Of a stretch of DNA of 64,000 nucleotides, positions 23,783-32,424 are shown in pieces (within the stretch, counting starts at the first letter, position 1; every line of letters begins with the position of its first letter). The notes beneath the pieces are model-generated. The model saw only the letters and a program-made list of their open reading frames with translations, was not told the origin of the DNA and did no database searches. The position numbers were made by a program, and so were the translations under genes. Source of the stretch: Planctomycetota bacterium. GTDB lineage: Bacteria > Planctomycetota > UBA1135 > GCA-002686595. The stretch lies in contig CANKOY010000001.1 in the NCBI GenBank assembly GCA_947484275.1, positions 62,001 through 126,000 of the forward strand. Reading direction: 5' to 3'.

Positions 23783-25252
23783 TCAGTACGCGCCCGTGCC
23801 CTTGAACACGGCAAAGCCCGTCAGCCCGATGATTACGAAGTCCAGCATGATCGACTGGTGCTCGATGTAGTAGAGGTCGTAATCCAGGTTCTCGTGGATC
23901 GCTTCGCCACGCGCGCAGGAAATCTGCCACAGCCCCGTCAGGCCGGGCTTGGCGCGCAAGCGCTCGCGCTGGATTGGTCCGTAGGTGGCGACGATGAACG
24001 GCATTTCCGGTCGCGGACCGACGATGCTCATCTCTCCACGCAACACGTTGAGCAACTGCGGCAGCTCGTCCAGGCTGTAGCGGCGCAACCAACGACCGAT
24101 GTTCGTGACGCGCGGATCGCGCTCCGTGCGCGGCGCGGGCGCGTCGAAGCTCAGATGCTCGTGCATCGTGCGGAACTTGATCATTCGAAATGGAACGCCG
24201 TCCTTGCCGATGCGCGTCTGCAGAAAGAACACGGGCCCCTTGGACTCGCGCTTGATCGACAGGGCGCTGATCACGAAGATCGGCATCGTTAGGGCGAGCA
24301 CGATCATCGCGATCGCGATGTCCAGGGCGCGCTTGACGGCGCGCGTAAGCACCCCGAGTTCGCGATCGGGACGCGAGAACAGCGGGATGGAGTCCAGGCT
24401 CTCGATGCGCACCTTGTGCGAGACGAAATGGTACAGGCGCGGCACCACGCGATAAATCACGCCAAGGCGCTCGAGTTGCTCGACGATGCGCATCACGGGC
24501 TCTTCATCGACTTCGGGCATGGCAACGAAGACTTCGCTGATCTTGTTCTGGCGCACGAGATACTCGAGCTGATCGACCGTGCCCAGGACACGCGAGCGAT
24601 CTATCATCGTCCCGACCGAGGCCTCATCGAGGCTGACGATGCCGATCAGATTCAAACCCAAGGTCGGAACAAGGACGAATTTCTTCTGCAGCTTCAGCGC
24701 CGTTGGGCCGGTCCCGATGATCAGCGCGTTGCGATTGCCGATCCCCCGGCGGTGCAGCATCTGGATCAACTTGAAGGTGATGAAGCGGTTCACCGTCATC
24801 AACACCAGGATGAATGCGAACGCCAGCACGACGGCTGTGCGCGAGTAGCGCCCGGCGTCCGTGGACAGGTCCACGTACCGGTGCAGCGCCGCGATCCAAC
24901 TGGATTCGTTGGGGTTTAGCGCCTCTGAGCTGCGTAGAAAAACGATCAGCGCCGGGACCACCATGAAGGCGATGGCCGTGCTCTTGGCGATCGCCGCGAA
25001 CTCTTCGACGTTCAAGAGGCTCTTGATCGGCGAGTACATGCGGAACGCGTGGAAGCACACCAGCGACACGGCACCCGTCAGCAGGAAGATCTCGCGATAG
25101 TCGCTGAGGGATGTGGGATGGGTGGCCCCGTACTCGCGCACGGTGTAACCCAACCAGCAGGCGAACAGCACCACGCCCAAATCCACGAGCACCTGGAGCG
25201 AAAGCACCAACGGCTCGAAGTTGCGCCGCAGAAAAGTGCCCGCAACGCTCAC
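23783..25252 (-). CDS. undecaprenyl-phosphate sugar-1-phosphate transferase (WcaJ-type initiating enzyme)
   Basis: This 489-residue polyprenyl glycosylphosphotransferase starts glycan assembly by moving a sugar-1-phosphate to undecaprenyl phosphate. The first half has five membrane helices (residues about 10-130 and 150-185) and a CoA-binding-like domain. The C-terminal catalytic domain carries FRMIKFRTMH, YSLDELPQLLNVLRGEMS, VGPRPEMP and RAKPGLTGLWQIS, all diagnostic. The GTG at 25252 is preferred because GGGAG lies seven bases upstream. Alternative GTG codons at 25303-25306 lack a good site. It is the first gene of the glycan operon, and its promoter should lie in the 296 bp upstream. Confidence 0.92.
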   Translation of the reverse strand: MSVAGTFLRRNFEPLVLSLQVLVDLGVVLFACWLGYTVREYGATHPTSLSDYREIFLLTGAVSLVCFHAFRMYSPIKSLLNVEEFAAIAKSTAIAFMVVPALIVFLRSSEALNPNESSWIAALHRYVDLSTDAGRYSRTAVVLAFAFILVLMTVNRFITFKLIQMLHRRGIGNRNALIIGTGPTALKLQKKFVLVPTLGLNLIGIVSLDEASVGTMIDRSRVLGTVDQLEYLVRQNKISEVFVAMPEVDEEPVMRIVEQLERLGVIYRVVPRLYHFVSHKVRIESLDSIPLFSRPDRELGVLTRAVKRALDIAIAMIVLALTMPIFVISALSIKRESKGPVFFLQTRIGKDGVPFRMIKFRTMHEHLSFDAPAPRTERDPRVTNIGRWLRRYSLDELPQLLNVLRGEMSIVGPRPEMPFIVATYGPIQRERLRAKPGLTGLWQISCARGEAIHENLDYDLYYIEHQSIMLDFVIIGLTGFAVFKGTGAY

Positions 25253-25548
25253 GCTAGCGCTCCCAAGGCTCTGTGGACGAGCGTGCGCTGCTTCAATGAA
25301 CACCACTGGCTCTGGCCCCGGGCCGCAAGCCCGCCCGGGGAGGGTTCGGTCGCCGCTGGCGCAGTGCGCGGCGTGTGTGGGACCTGATCGCGGTTGGGGT
25401 GCATGCGTAACGGTGACCGACCCAAGTGAGCTCCATCCGAACTCGCGCCCCGTTGCCGCAGGCGGAAACGAGAGCCTCGTCCATCGGGCGCCGGCAGGCC
25501 CGCGAGGGCGACGCCGGAGACCGAACCCAGAGAGTGCTGGTGCAAACT

Positions 25549-26274
25549 CTACTGCGACCCCTCGGGGTGAGCCAAAGCCCCGCCCTCCGGCCGCAGCAGG
25601 CGATGTCGGCTGTTTTCGAGTGCCACCACGAGGGCGGGCACGCTGGACGCGGCCCGGCCGGATTGGACCGCGAAATTTTTTCTAAAACTGACCATGGCGC
25701 CCTCGGTGGCCCCATCGGTCACAGCGCGCAGGGCGGCCCACGGAACCCCCGCTCTGCGGGCCACAGCGGCGGCCGCAGCGGTTTCCATATCCGCAACACA
25801 CGTCCCGAGGAACGCCCGCGCCAGCCTCACGCGGCGCCAGAGCGACAGCACAGGTCTGTCCGCCGTGAGGAACCACCCCTGCGGCCCCGGGGCGACGGTC
25901 CGCCAGGCCCCTAGCAGCCCTGGATCGCTGGCGACTTCGCGCTCCGAACGCAGGGCCGAGTCGGTCTGGACCGCGCGCTCGCAATGCACCAGGGTGGCGG
26001 GTGTCAGGGCCCGGCGCAGACCGCCGCACACTCCGACCACGAACAATCCGCGAGCCCCAGCCTGGGACAGGAGCACACTGGCGGCGTGGGCTGCGTTCAC
26101 CTTGCCTACGCCGCCGACGCAGGCCACGGCTTGCGCCGGCCCAAGGTTCAGATCCCAGACTTCGAGCCCCTGCAGACGACGCTTCGCGTGCACGTACTCG
26201 GAAAGCGCGTCCAACTCCTCAGGCAGCGCCGCCAGGATCGCGTAGGGCGGTGCAGCGTCGGTGTCCTGCGCCAT
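25549..26274 (-). CDS. nucleoside phosphorylase-like protein (PNP/MTAN fold)
   Basis: This 241-residue protein has the purine phosphorylase / methylthioadenosine nucleosidase fold. It shows AILAALPEELDAL at the start, VGGVGKVNAAHAAS (phosphate-site glycine loop), GVCGGLRRAL, and the ribose-binding VADMETAAAAAVARRAGVP block followed by RAVTDGA. Related genes are annotated as hopanoid-associated phosphorylases or futalosine/MTA nucleosidases, and I cannot choose. The ATG at 26274 is taken because the fold begins there; a longer frame reaches 26445 and would run past the divergent SDR start. It points in the same direction as the glycan operon but lies 296 bp upstream of it. Confidence 0.75.
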   Translation of the reverse strand: MAQDTDAAPPYAILAALPEELDALSEYVHAKRRLQGLEVWDLNLGPAQAVACVGGVGKVNAAHAASVLLSQAGARGLFVVGVCGGLRRALTPATLVHCERAVQTDSALRSEREVASDPGLLGAWRTVAPGPQGWFLTADRPVLSLWRRVRLARAFLGTCVADMETAAAAAVARRAGVPWAALRAVTDGATEGAMVSFRKNFAVQSGRAASSVPALVVALENSRHRLLRPEGGALAHPEGSQ

Positions 26275-26432
26275 CCGCACATTGTGCCCCGAGCAGCGGC
26301 CTTCCGCGATGGTCCTCGCGCCAGTGAGCGCTGGAGTGAAACGTGCCAGGCGCGTACCATCGCGCGCCACCACGCGCGTCCCCATCGCGGGCGTTTTCAA
26401 CCCGGCTTCGCGTGCGTTCATCGACACCGACC

Positions 26433-27365
26433 ATGCGCATCGCAATCACCGGAGCCACAGGCTTCATCGGCAGCTACATGGTCCGCGGGATGTCGCGGGC
26501 TGGCCACACGGTGCGAGTCCTGGCGCGCAAGGGGCGCGAAGCGGCGGTCCAACATCCACCTGAGGGCCCCTGCGAGGTCCACGTCGGGGACCTGACCGAA
26601 CCCGAGTCACTCAAGGGCTTCCTCGACGACTGCGACCTCATGCTGCACCTGGCTAGCGCCCACGAGCACCTCGGTCAGGACGAGATGCAGCGCGTGAATA
26701 TCCGCGGCACAGAGCACCTGGTGGCCGAGGCCAAGCGTCGCGCCCCGCCGAATTTCAACATCTGGATCATCAGCTCGGCCGCCATCACCGTGCCCGGCTA
26801 CAGCTACTACCGCGACTCCAAGCGCGTGCAGGAGAAGATCATCCGCGGCAGTGGCATCGACTGGGCCTCCTTCCGACCCACGCTGGTCTATGGCGTCGGC
26901 GATGTGCGCCACACCGCGCCACTGCTGCGCCGATGTGCCCAGAAAGGCGGCACGTTCTGGGTCCCCCACCACGGACTGTCGAAGCTCAACCCCGTGCACG
27001 TGGAGGACGTGGTCGACGCCGTGCTGCGCTTTTTCCATTTCGAGCGCGGCATCGATTGCGTGTACGAACTCGCCGGGCCGGCGGGCATTCCCTACAACGA
27101 GTTCATCGACCTGACGATCGCCGCCGCGGGCGGAACGATTCGGCGCCGAAACATTCCGCGCAAACTGGTGGACAGCCTGATCTTCGTGAAAGGGCTCTTC
27201 ACCGATGTCACGGAACAGCGCCGGGCGTCGACCTACTTCAATCTGCACCACGAGCACGACATTCAGAACGCATTGGACGAACTGGATTGGAAACCGCGCA
27301 CCTATGCCGAGGGCATTCGCGAGGTGGCCCAGGGCGACTGGTGGAAGAGCGGGAGCCCGGCGTGA
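26433..27365 (+). CDS. NAD-dependent epimerase/dehydratase (extended SDR)
   Basis: This 310-residue protein has the extended short-chain dehydrogenase fold. The NAD-binding GATGFIGSYMVRGM lies at residues 6-19, LMLHLASAHEH in the middle, and the catalytic Y-x3-K pair in YYRDSKRVQE. Such enzymes epimerise or dehydrate nucleotide sugars, or act on steroids or isoprenoids. The ATG at 26433 places the Rossmann motif at the N-terminus. Its stop overlaps the GTG start of the next gene by four bases (GTGA). It is divergent from the phosphorylase-like gene. A nucleotide-sugar role for the nearby glycan cluster is possible but not shown. Confidence 0.87.
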   Translation: MRIAITGATGFIGSYMVRGMSRAGHTVRVLARKGREAAVQHPPEGPCEVHVGDLTEPESLKGFLDDCDLMLHLASAHEHLGQDEMQRVNIRGTEHLVAEAKRRAPPNFNIWIISSAAITVPGYSYYRDSKRVQEKIIRGSGIDWASFRPTLVYGVGDVRHTAPLLRRCAQKGGTFWVPHHGLSKLNPVHVEDVVDAVLRFFHFERGIDCVYELAGPAGIPYNEFIDLTIAAAGGTIRRRNIPRKLVDSLIFVKGLFTDVTEQRRASTYFNLHHEHDIQNALDELDWKPRTYAEGIREVAQGDWWKSGSPA

Positions 27366-28810
27366 TCTTCGTCGGAGTCGGCCTGCTCGTGGCGCTGACC
27401 CAAGATCCGTTGGTATTGCGCCCTGGAGCGCCGCTTAGGGGCCAACTGCACACGATTTCGCTTCGAAGACAGGATTTCGAAGTCGAGGTGCCCGAGGGCA
27501 GCGTGTTCCTCAAGGTGCGCGCCATGAGCAGCGATGGCGACATCGACTTGTTCGGCGGCCTCGGGGATGCGCCCGATGACCCTTACACGGACGACTTCAC
27601 ATCTGTCAGCGACCTGGGCTTCGAGGAGTTGATCCTCGACCGGCTCAGTGAGCCCGCGATCTCTCCGGGAACCTGGTGGTTCTCGGTGGTCGCCGGCGAC
27701 GACGATCCCCTGGGAAGCGGCGATCCGAAGCGACCGACGCTGGACTACTCCATTGAATTGACTCTCTTGTCGACCCGCACGGATGCCGTGCTCACGCCGG
27801 GTGTCGTGCACAGCTTCGCGCTCGACTCGAAGTCTGGCGGCTTTCGGACCCTGCGCGTGAATGTCCCTGAGGGATCCGAGGCCCTGCGCGTGGACCTGCA
27901 GCGTGTGCCCGCAAACTTGGACCTGTTCATGCGCCGGGAATCGCCGATGACTTCCCTGGAGACAGCTCACGCTCGTGCGCGCCACGGATGGGGAGCCGAA
28001 ACGCTGCTGCTTACACCCTCGTCGCGGCCCAAACTGTTGGCGGGCGCGTGGTACATCGACGTGATCGACGTCGCCTCCGCCAACGTGAACACGCCCTTCG
28101 ACATCCGTGTGGCGTTCAGCACCGAACCGACGCCGGAGTGGAACACGCCGCCGCGCTTTCCAGTGCGCGACCCCGCCAAGCCGTTGTCGCGCGGACTGAA
28201 CGCGGTGCTCGAGGTCTTTACCGAGCAAGGCGGTGGAAGCGCGACGTTGATCACTCCCGACGGACTGGCTCTCACCAACGCCCACGTCGTCGACCGCGGC
28301 GATCGCCAGCCGGCTGCCGAGGTGATCCTGGCGGCGAATCTCGATTCGCGCCGACCCCCGCAGGAGTCCTTCCGCGGCACGGTCGTGCGCTTTGACGCTG
28401 ATCTAGACTTGGCGTTGATCCAAGTGCAGCACAGCTTTTACGGTGCGCCGTTGCCGCAGGAGTATCGCTTTCCCACGGTGGAGTTCGCTCCTCAGGACGA
28501 ACTGGAAGTTGGCGATGCGTTGTGGGTCGTCGGCTACCCCTTGCTCGGCGGCACCGGCAGCCGCGTTTCGATCCATGCGGCTCACGGCGTGCTCTCGGGC
28601 TTCACCCAGGAGCAAGCTGGCCTGCTGTTCAAGACCGACGCCTCCGTGATCTCTGGAAATTCCGGTGGCGCTGCCCTCGACGCGCGCGGTCGACTGGTGG
28701 GGATCCCTTCGGCGAACGTCAGCGATGGAACCGGACTCGTAGGGCTGATCACGCCGATCGCCATGGTCCCGGCCGAATGGAAGAGTCTGATCCGCAGCCG
28801 GCAGCCCTAG
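27362..28810 (+). CDS. secreted trypsin-like serine protease with PPC-like domains
   Basis: This 482-residue protein starts with a short hydrophobic export signal (residues 1-14). Two β-rich segments follow that resemble pre-peptidase C-terminal (PPC) domains (about 20-140 and 150-260; markers DGDIDLFGG and NLDLFMRR). The C-terminal 200 residues form a trypsin-like protease domain with H in LTNAHVVDRGD, D in DADLDLALIQ and S in VISGNSGGAAL. The GTG start at 27362 overlaps the SDR stop, so the two genes are translationally coupled. It is probably periplasmic or extracellular. PPC domains at the N-terminus are unusual; in most families they follow the protease. Confidence 0.82.
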   Translation: MIFVGVGLLVALTQDPLVLRPGAPLRGQLHTISLRRQDFEVEVPEGSVFLKVRAMSSDGDIDLFGGLGDAPDDPYTDDFTSVSDLGFEELILDRLSEPAISPGTWWFSVVAGDDDPLGSGDPKRPTLDYSIELTLLSTRTDAVLTPGVVHSFALDSKSGGFRTLRVNVPEGSEALRVDLQRVPANLDLFMRRESPMTSLETAHARARHGWGAETLLLTPSSRPKLLAGAWYIDVIDVASANVNTPFDIRVAFSTEPTPEWNTPPRFPVRDPAKPLSRGLNAVLEVFTEQGGGSATLITPDGLALTNAHVVDRGDRQPAAEVILAANLDSRRPPQESFRGTVVRFDADLDLALIQVQHSFYGAPLPQEYRFPTVEFAPQDELEVGDALWVVGYPLLGGTGSRVSIHAAHGVLSGFTQEQAGLLFKTDASVISGNSGGAALDARGRLVGIPSANVSDGTGLVGLITPIAMVPAEWKSLIRSRQP

Positions 28811-28865
28811 AAGAGCGCCGAGTAGATTCCGACTCAGGCAGCGCGCGTTACTGCGGCGCAGTCAC

Positions 28866-28891
28866 AGGCCCTGCTTCACTCCGGGCTTTTT
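28866..28891 (+). terminator. candidate intrinsic terminator after the SDR/protease pair
   Basis: AGGCCC pairs with GGGCTT (six pairs, one G-T) across an eleven-base loop, and the right arm runs into five T. It lies 56 bases after the protease stop and before the convergent acs gene. Confidence 0.42.
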
Positions 28892-28946
28892 AATCGCGGG
28901 CGAGCGCAGGCCGGCTCCACCGCGGCGTGCTGCCTCACCGAAACGA

Positions 28947-30899
28947 TCACTCTTCGTGCTGGCGCAGCTTCGCGAGCACCGAGTAGTCATCGAGCGTGCT
29001 TGTGTCGCCCACCGTCTCCACGCCGGCGGCGATGTCGCGCAACAGGCGGCGCATGATCTTGCCCGAGCGCGTTTTGGGCAACGCTTCGCTGAAGCGCACT
29101 TCCGCGGGCCGCGCCACCTTGCCGATCTCCTTCACTACGTGGGCATCGATGCTCGCGCGCAATTCTGGAGACGGCGATTTCCCCGGACCGAGGGTCACGA
29201 AGGCGCAGATCGCTTGCCCAGTGAGCTCGTCGGGGCGAGCGACCACCGCCGCTTCCACGATGGACTCGTGACTGACCAGGGCGCTCTCGACCTCCATGGA
29301 GCTGAAGCGATGTCCCGAGACCTTGATCACGTCGTCAATGCGCCCGACGATCCAGAAGCAGCCGTGCTCGTCGCGCCGCGCACCATCGCCAGCGAAGTAG
29401 AAGCGTCCGCCGAACTTCTTCCAGTAGGTCTCTATGTAGCGCTCGGAGTCGCCCCAAATTCCGCGCAGCATTGAAGGCCACGGCTTGCGGATCACAAGGA
29501 AGCCACCCTCGTTGGGCCCCAGTTCCACGCCCTGTTCATCGACGATCGCGGCATCGACGCCAAAAAACGGACGCGTGGCGGAGCCTGGCTTGGTGGTGGT
29601 CACTCCCGGAAGCGGTGTGATCATGATCGAGCCGGTTTCGGTCTGCCACCAGGTGTCCACGATCGGGCAAAGCTCCTTGCCGATCATCTTCCGATACCAG
29701 ATCCAGGCCTCGGGGTTGATCGGCTCGCCCACGCTTCCGAGCAAGCGTAGCGACGACAAGTCGTACTTCGTCACGTGCTCGTCGCCCCAGCGCATGAACG
29801 AGCGAATCGCCGTCGGTGCGGTGTAGAAAATGTTGATCCGGTGGCGCTCGATCAGTTCCCAGAAGCGCCCCGCATGGGGCGTGTTGGGCGCGCCTTCGTA
29901 GAGCATCACTGTGGCCCCGTTGGCCAAGGGGCCGTAGACGACGTAGCTGTGGCCCGTGATCCAGCCAACGTCGGCGGTGCACCAGTAGACGTCCTCGTCG
30001 CGCAGGTCGAACACCATCTGCGTGCTCAAGTACGTCCCCACCAAGTAGCCGCCGGTGGTGTGAACGATGCCCTTGGGCTTGCCAGTGGAACCGGAGGTGT
30101 ACAGCAGGAATAGCAGGTCCTCGCTGTCCATGGCCTCGGGTGCGCATTCGCTGGGAGCGACCGCGCAAGCCTCGTGCCACCAGACATCGCGTCGAGCGAG
30201 CCAGGAAATCTGATTCTTCGCGCGCTGGACGACGAAAACCGCGTGCACGTCCGGGCATTCCGTCAGAGCCTCGTCCACCTGGGGCTTGAGGGCGAGTACC
30301 GCCCCGCGCCGGAACGAGCCGTCGGCCGTGACCACTGCCGTGCAGCCGCCGTCCTTGATGCGATCCCTGAGCGCGACGGCGCTGAACCCGCCGAACACCA
30401 CCGAATGCGCGGCTCCGATCCGGGCACAGGCCAGCATGGCCACGACGACCTCGGGGATCATCGGCATGTAGATCGCGACGCGATCGCCGCGCTTGATCCC
30501 GCGCGCTTTGAGAGCGTTTGCGAAACGACAGACCTCCAGCTGCAGCTCGGTGTAGGTCAGTGTGCGCCGATCACCGGGCTCGCCCTCGAAAATGATCGCT
30601 CGCTTGCCGCTGCGCACCGAATTGACGTGCTGGTCGACGCACACCACTGAGGCGTTGAGCTTGCCGCCCACGAACCACTGTGCGAAGGGCGCCTTGGACC
30701 AGTCGAGCACGCGCTCGAAGGGTTTCATCCATGGGATTTCGCGGGCCACGCGGCCCCAGAAGGACTCCGGGTTGTCGAGGGACTCGCGCAGCATGCGCTC
30801 GTAGACGGCGTCAGTCTTGATCCGCGCATCAGCGCGGAATTCAGCGCTGGGAGGAAAGCTGCGCGTCTCGTGCAGCACATTCTCGATTTGGTCGCCCAT
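28947..30899 (-). CDS. acs: acetyl-CoA synthetase (acetate-CoA ligase)
   Basis: This 650-residue AMP-forming acetate-CoA ligase makes acetyl-CoA from acetate, ATP and CoA. The signature blocks are all present: [20 protein letters not shown] (phosphate loop), [29 protein letters not shown] and [13 protein letters not shown] (hinge). The C-terminal [11 protein letters not shown] holds the acetylatable lysine K614. The length is exactly that of bacterial Acs. It is the last gene of the minus-strand block and lies 83 bases after the radical SAM gene, so it may have its own promoter. Lysine acetylation by a GNAT enzyme is the usual control in this family. Confidence 0.96.
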   Translation of the reverse strand: MGDQIENVLHETRSFPPSAEFRADARIKTDAVYERMLRESLDNPESFWGRVAREIPWMKPFERVLDWSKAPFAQWFVGGKLNASVVCVDQHVNSVRSGKRAIIFEGEPGDRRTLTYTELQLEVCRFANALKARGIKRGDRVAIYMPMIPEVVVAMLACARIGAAHSVVFGGFSAVALRDRIKDGGCTAVVTADGSFRRGAVLALKPQVDEALTECPDVHAVFVVQRAKNQISWLARRDVWWHEACAVAPSECAPEAMDSEDLLFLLYTSGSTGKPKGIVHTTGGYLVGTYLSTQMVFDLRDEDVYWCTADVGWITGHSYVVYGPLANGATVMLYEGAPNTPHAGRFWELIERHRINIFYTAPTAIRSFMRWGDEHVTKYDLSSLRLLGSVGEPINPEAWIWYRKMIGKELCPIVDTWWQTETGSIMITPLPGVTTTKPGSATRPFFGVDAAIVDEQGVELGPNEGGFLVIRKPWPSMLRGIWGDSERYIETYWKKFGGRFYFAGDGARRDEHGCFWIVGRIDDVIKVSGHRFSSMEVESALVSHESIVEAAVVARPDELTGQAICAFVTLGPGKSPSPELRASIDAHVVKEIGKVARPAEVRFSEALPKTRSGKIMRRLLRDIAAGVETVGDTSTLDDYSVLAKLRQHEE

Positions 30900-30982
30900 G
30901 GTGCTCCGTCATCCGCCCGCGATCTCTCGGATCAACACGCGCAAACTACAGCAGCGGCGGCCTGAAACCCAGCGAGAGGGGC

Positions 30983-32407
30983 TCAGGCTCCCGCGCGGCG
31001 CGCAAAAAGCGTGAAGTAACGTGCGACCTTGCTCGCCAAGCGAATCGGGTGGCGAAACTCGCGCACCAAGCGCCGCGGCCGACCGTAGAAGCGACGGTAG
31101 CCCTCGCGGATCTTGGCCTCGATCTGCGCGGCGCTCATGTGCTCGTTGCCCTCGAGTGCCTGAAAACCCGTCATCGTCGCGTAGTCGAAGTCGCGCTCGC
31201 CGCGCAGCATCTTGTACAAGGGCGTGCCCGGGTAGGCCGTCACGGCGCAGAACTGGACCTGGTCAGGATCGCAGCGTTCCACGAGGCGGAAAGTCTCCTC
31301 GGCCATGGCAGGTGTTTCCTCCGGAAAGCCCACCATGCAAAACGCGCGCGTCTCGATGCCCGCGGCGCGGCAATCGCGAAAAACGGCGACCGCCTTGTCG
31401 TGGTCCATGAGCTTCGCGCCGCAGTGCTTCTTCTGGATTTCCAGGTTGCCCGATTCCACGCCCAGCGAAATGTGCGTGCATCCGGCGCGCGCCATTTTCT
31501 CGATCAACTCCTTGTCCAGAGTCTTGACCGCGGTTTCGCATTGCCACTCGAGCTTCAATCCGCGGGCGATGATCCCGTCGCAGATCGCGTGAATGCGCGG
31601 TTTTTGCGTGGTGAAAATCGGGTCGCGGAACACGACCTGATGCACGCCGTATTTGTTGACGATCTCTTCCAGCTCCGCCAGCACGCTCTCCGGCGAGCGA
31701 AAGCGAAAGCGCAATCCCTGGGCCAAGGTGTAGCCGCAGAAACTGCAGTCCAGCGGACACCCGCGCGAACTCTTGACCGTGGTCACCGGCCCAGCGATGC
31801 CGGGAAAGTGATAGGCCTGATTGTCCAGCAGATGCCGAGCCGGCAGCGGCAGAGCATCGAGGTCGCGGATTTTCTCGCGCTCCTTCTCGTGGACGATTTC
31901 CGTGGCGCCGCCGTCGGCGCGCTTCATCCACGAAATGCCCTCCACACCCTCGAACCCGCGCTTCTCGCGCACGCGTTGCGCCAGCTCGAGCACCGTTGCT
32001 TCCGGCTCGCCGCGCACGACGGCGTCAACGTTGTCGTTGGCGAAGATCTCACCGGGTGTGTAGGTCACCTGAGAGCCCAGGATCGCCACGGGCACCCGCG
32101 CTCCGTGGCGCACGCCGCGGGCGAGTTCGAGGTCCTTGTCGAGCGACGTACTCGACGAATCCAGGGCAACGAAGTCGGGCTTTGCGTCGAGGATCGAGGC
32201 GCGTGCCGCTGCGGTGTCCAACCCGCGCGCATCGCAATCGAGCAGCACGACTTCGAAGCCATCGGCCTCGAGCACGCTGGCCACGTGAGCCAATTCAATC
32301 GGCGGGTAGAGCAGGCCAGGATTGACCGCCATGCCAAAGCCCCCCATCAGCCCGCGGCTGACGCGGAATTCCGGCGGACTGGGAGGATTGACGAGGACGA
32401 TCTTCAC
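30983..32407 (-). CDS. B12-binding radical SAM protein (second copy type)
   Basis: This protein of about 474 residues has an N-terminal cobalamin-binding domain (MKIVLVNPPSPPEF; ILGSQVTYTPGE) and a radical SAM barrel. Its 4Fe-4S ligands are C217, C221 and C224 in SRGCPLDCSFCGY. The LPLPARHLLD linker is shared with the other radical SAM protein in this window at 8990-10390, so the two belong to the same broad class. The GTG at 32407 is preferred, but a TTG five codons earlier is possible. It begins 17 bases after the pheT stop. Why a B12 enzyme follows the pheST genes is unclear, and the product is unknown. Confidence 0.85.
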   Translation of the reverse strand: MKIVLVNPPSPPEFRVSRGLMGGFGMAVNPGLLYPPIELAHVASVLEADGFEVVLLDCDARGLDTAAARASILDAKPDFVALDSSSTSLDKDLELARGVRHGARVPVAILGSQVTYTPGEIFANDNVDAVVRGEPEATVLELAQRVREKRGFEGVEGISWMKRADGGATEIVHEKEREKIRDLDALPLPARHLLDNQAYHFPGIAGPVTTVKSSRGCPLDCSFCGYTLAQGLRFRFRSPESVLAELEEIVNKYGVHQVVFRDPIFTTQKPRIHAICDGIIARGLKLEWQCETAVKTLDKELIEKMARAGCTHISLGVESGNLEIQKKHCGAKLMDHDKAVAVFRDCRAAGIETRAFCMVGFPEETPAMAEETFRLVERCDPDQVQFCAVTAYPGTPLYKMLRGERDFDYATMTGFQALEGNEHMSAAQIEAKIREGYRRFYGRPRRLVREFRHPIRLASKVARYFTLFARRAGA

Positions 32408-32424
32408 GGGGCGACAGCCCAAGC

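Noticed and set aside
26933-27361. An in-frame extension of the secreted protease into the SDR gene
   Set aside because: The signal peptide starts at 27362 and the overlapping region is clearly SDR-coding in another frame.
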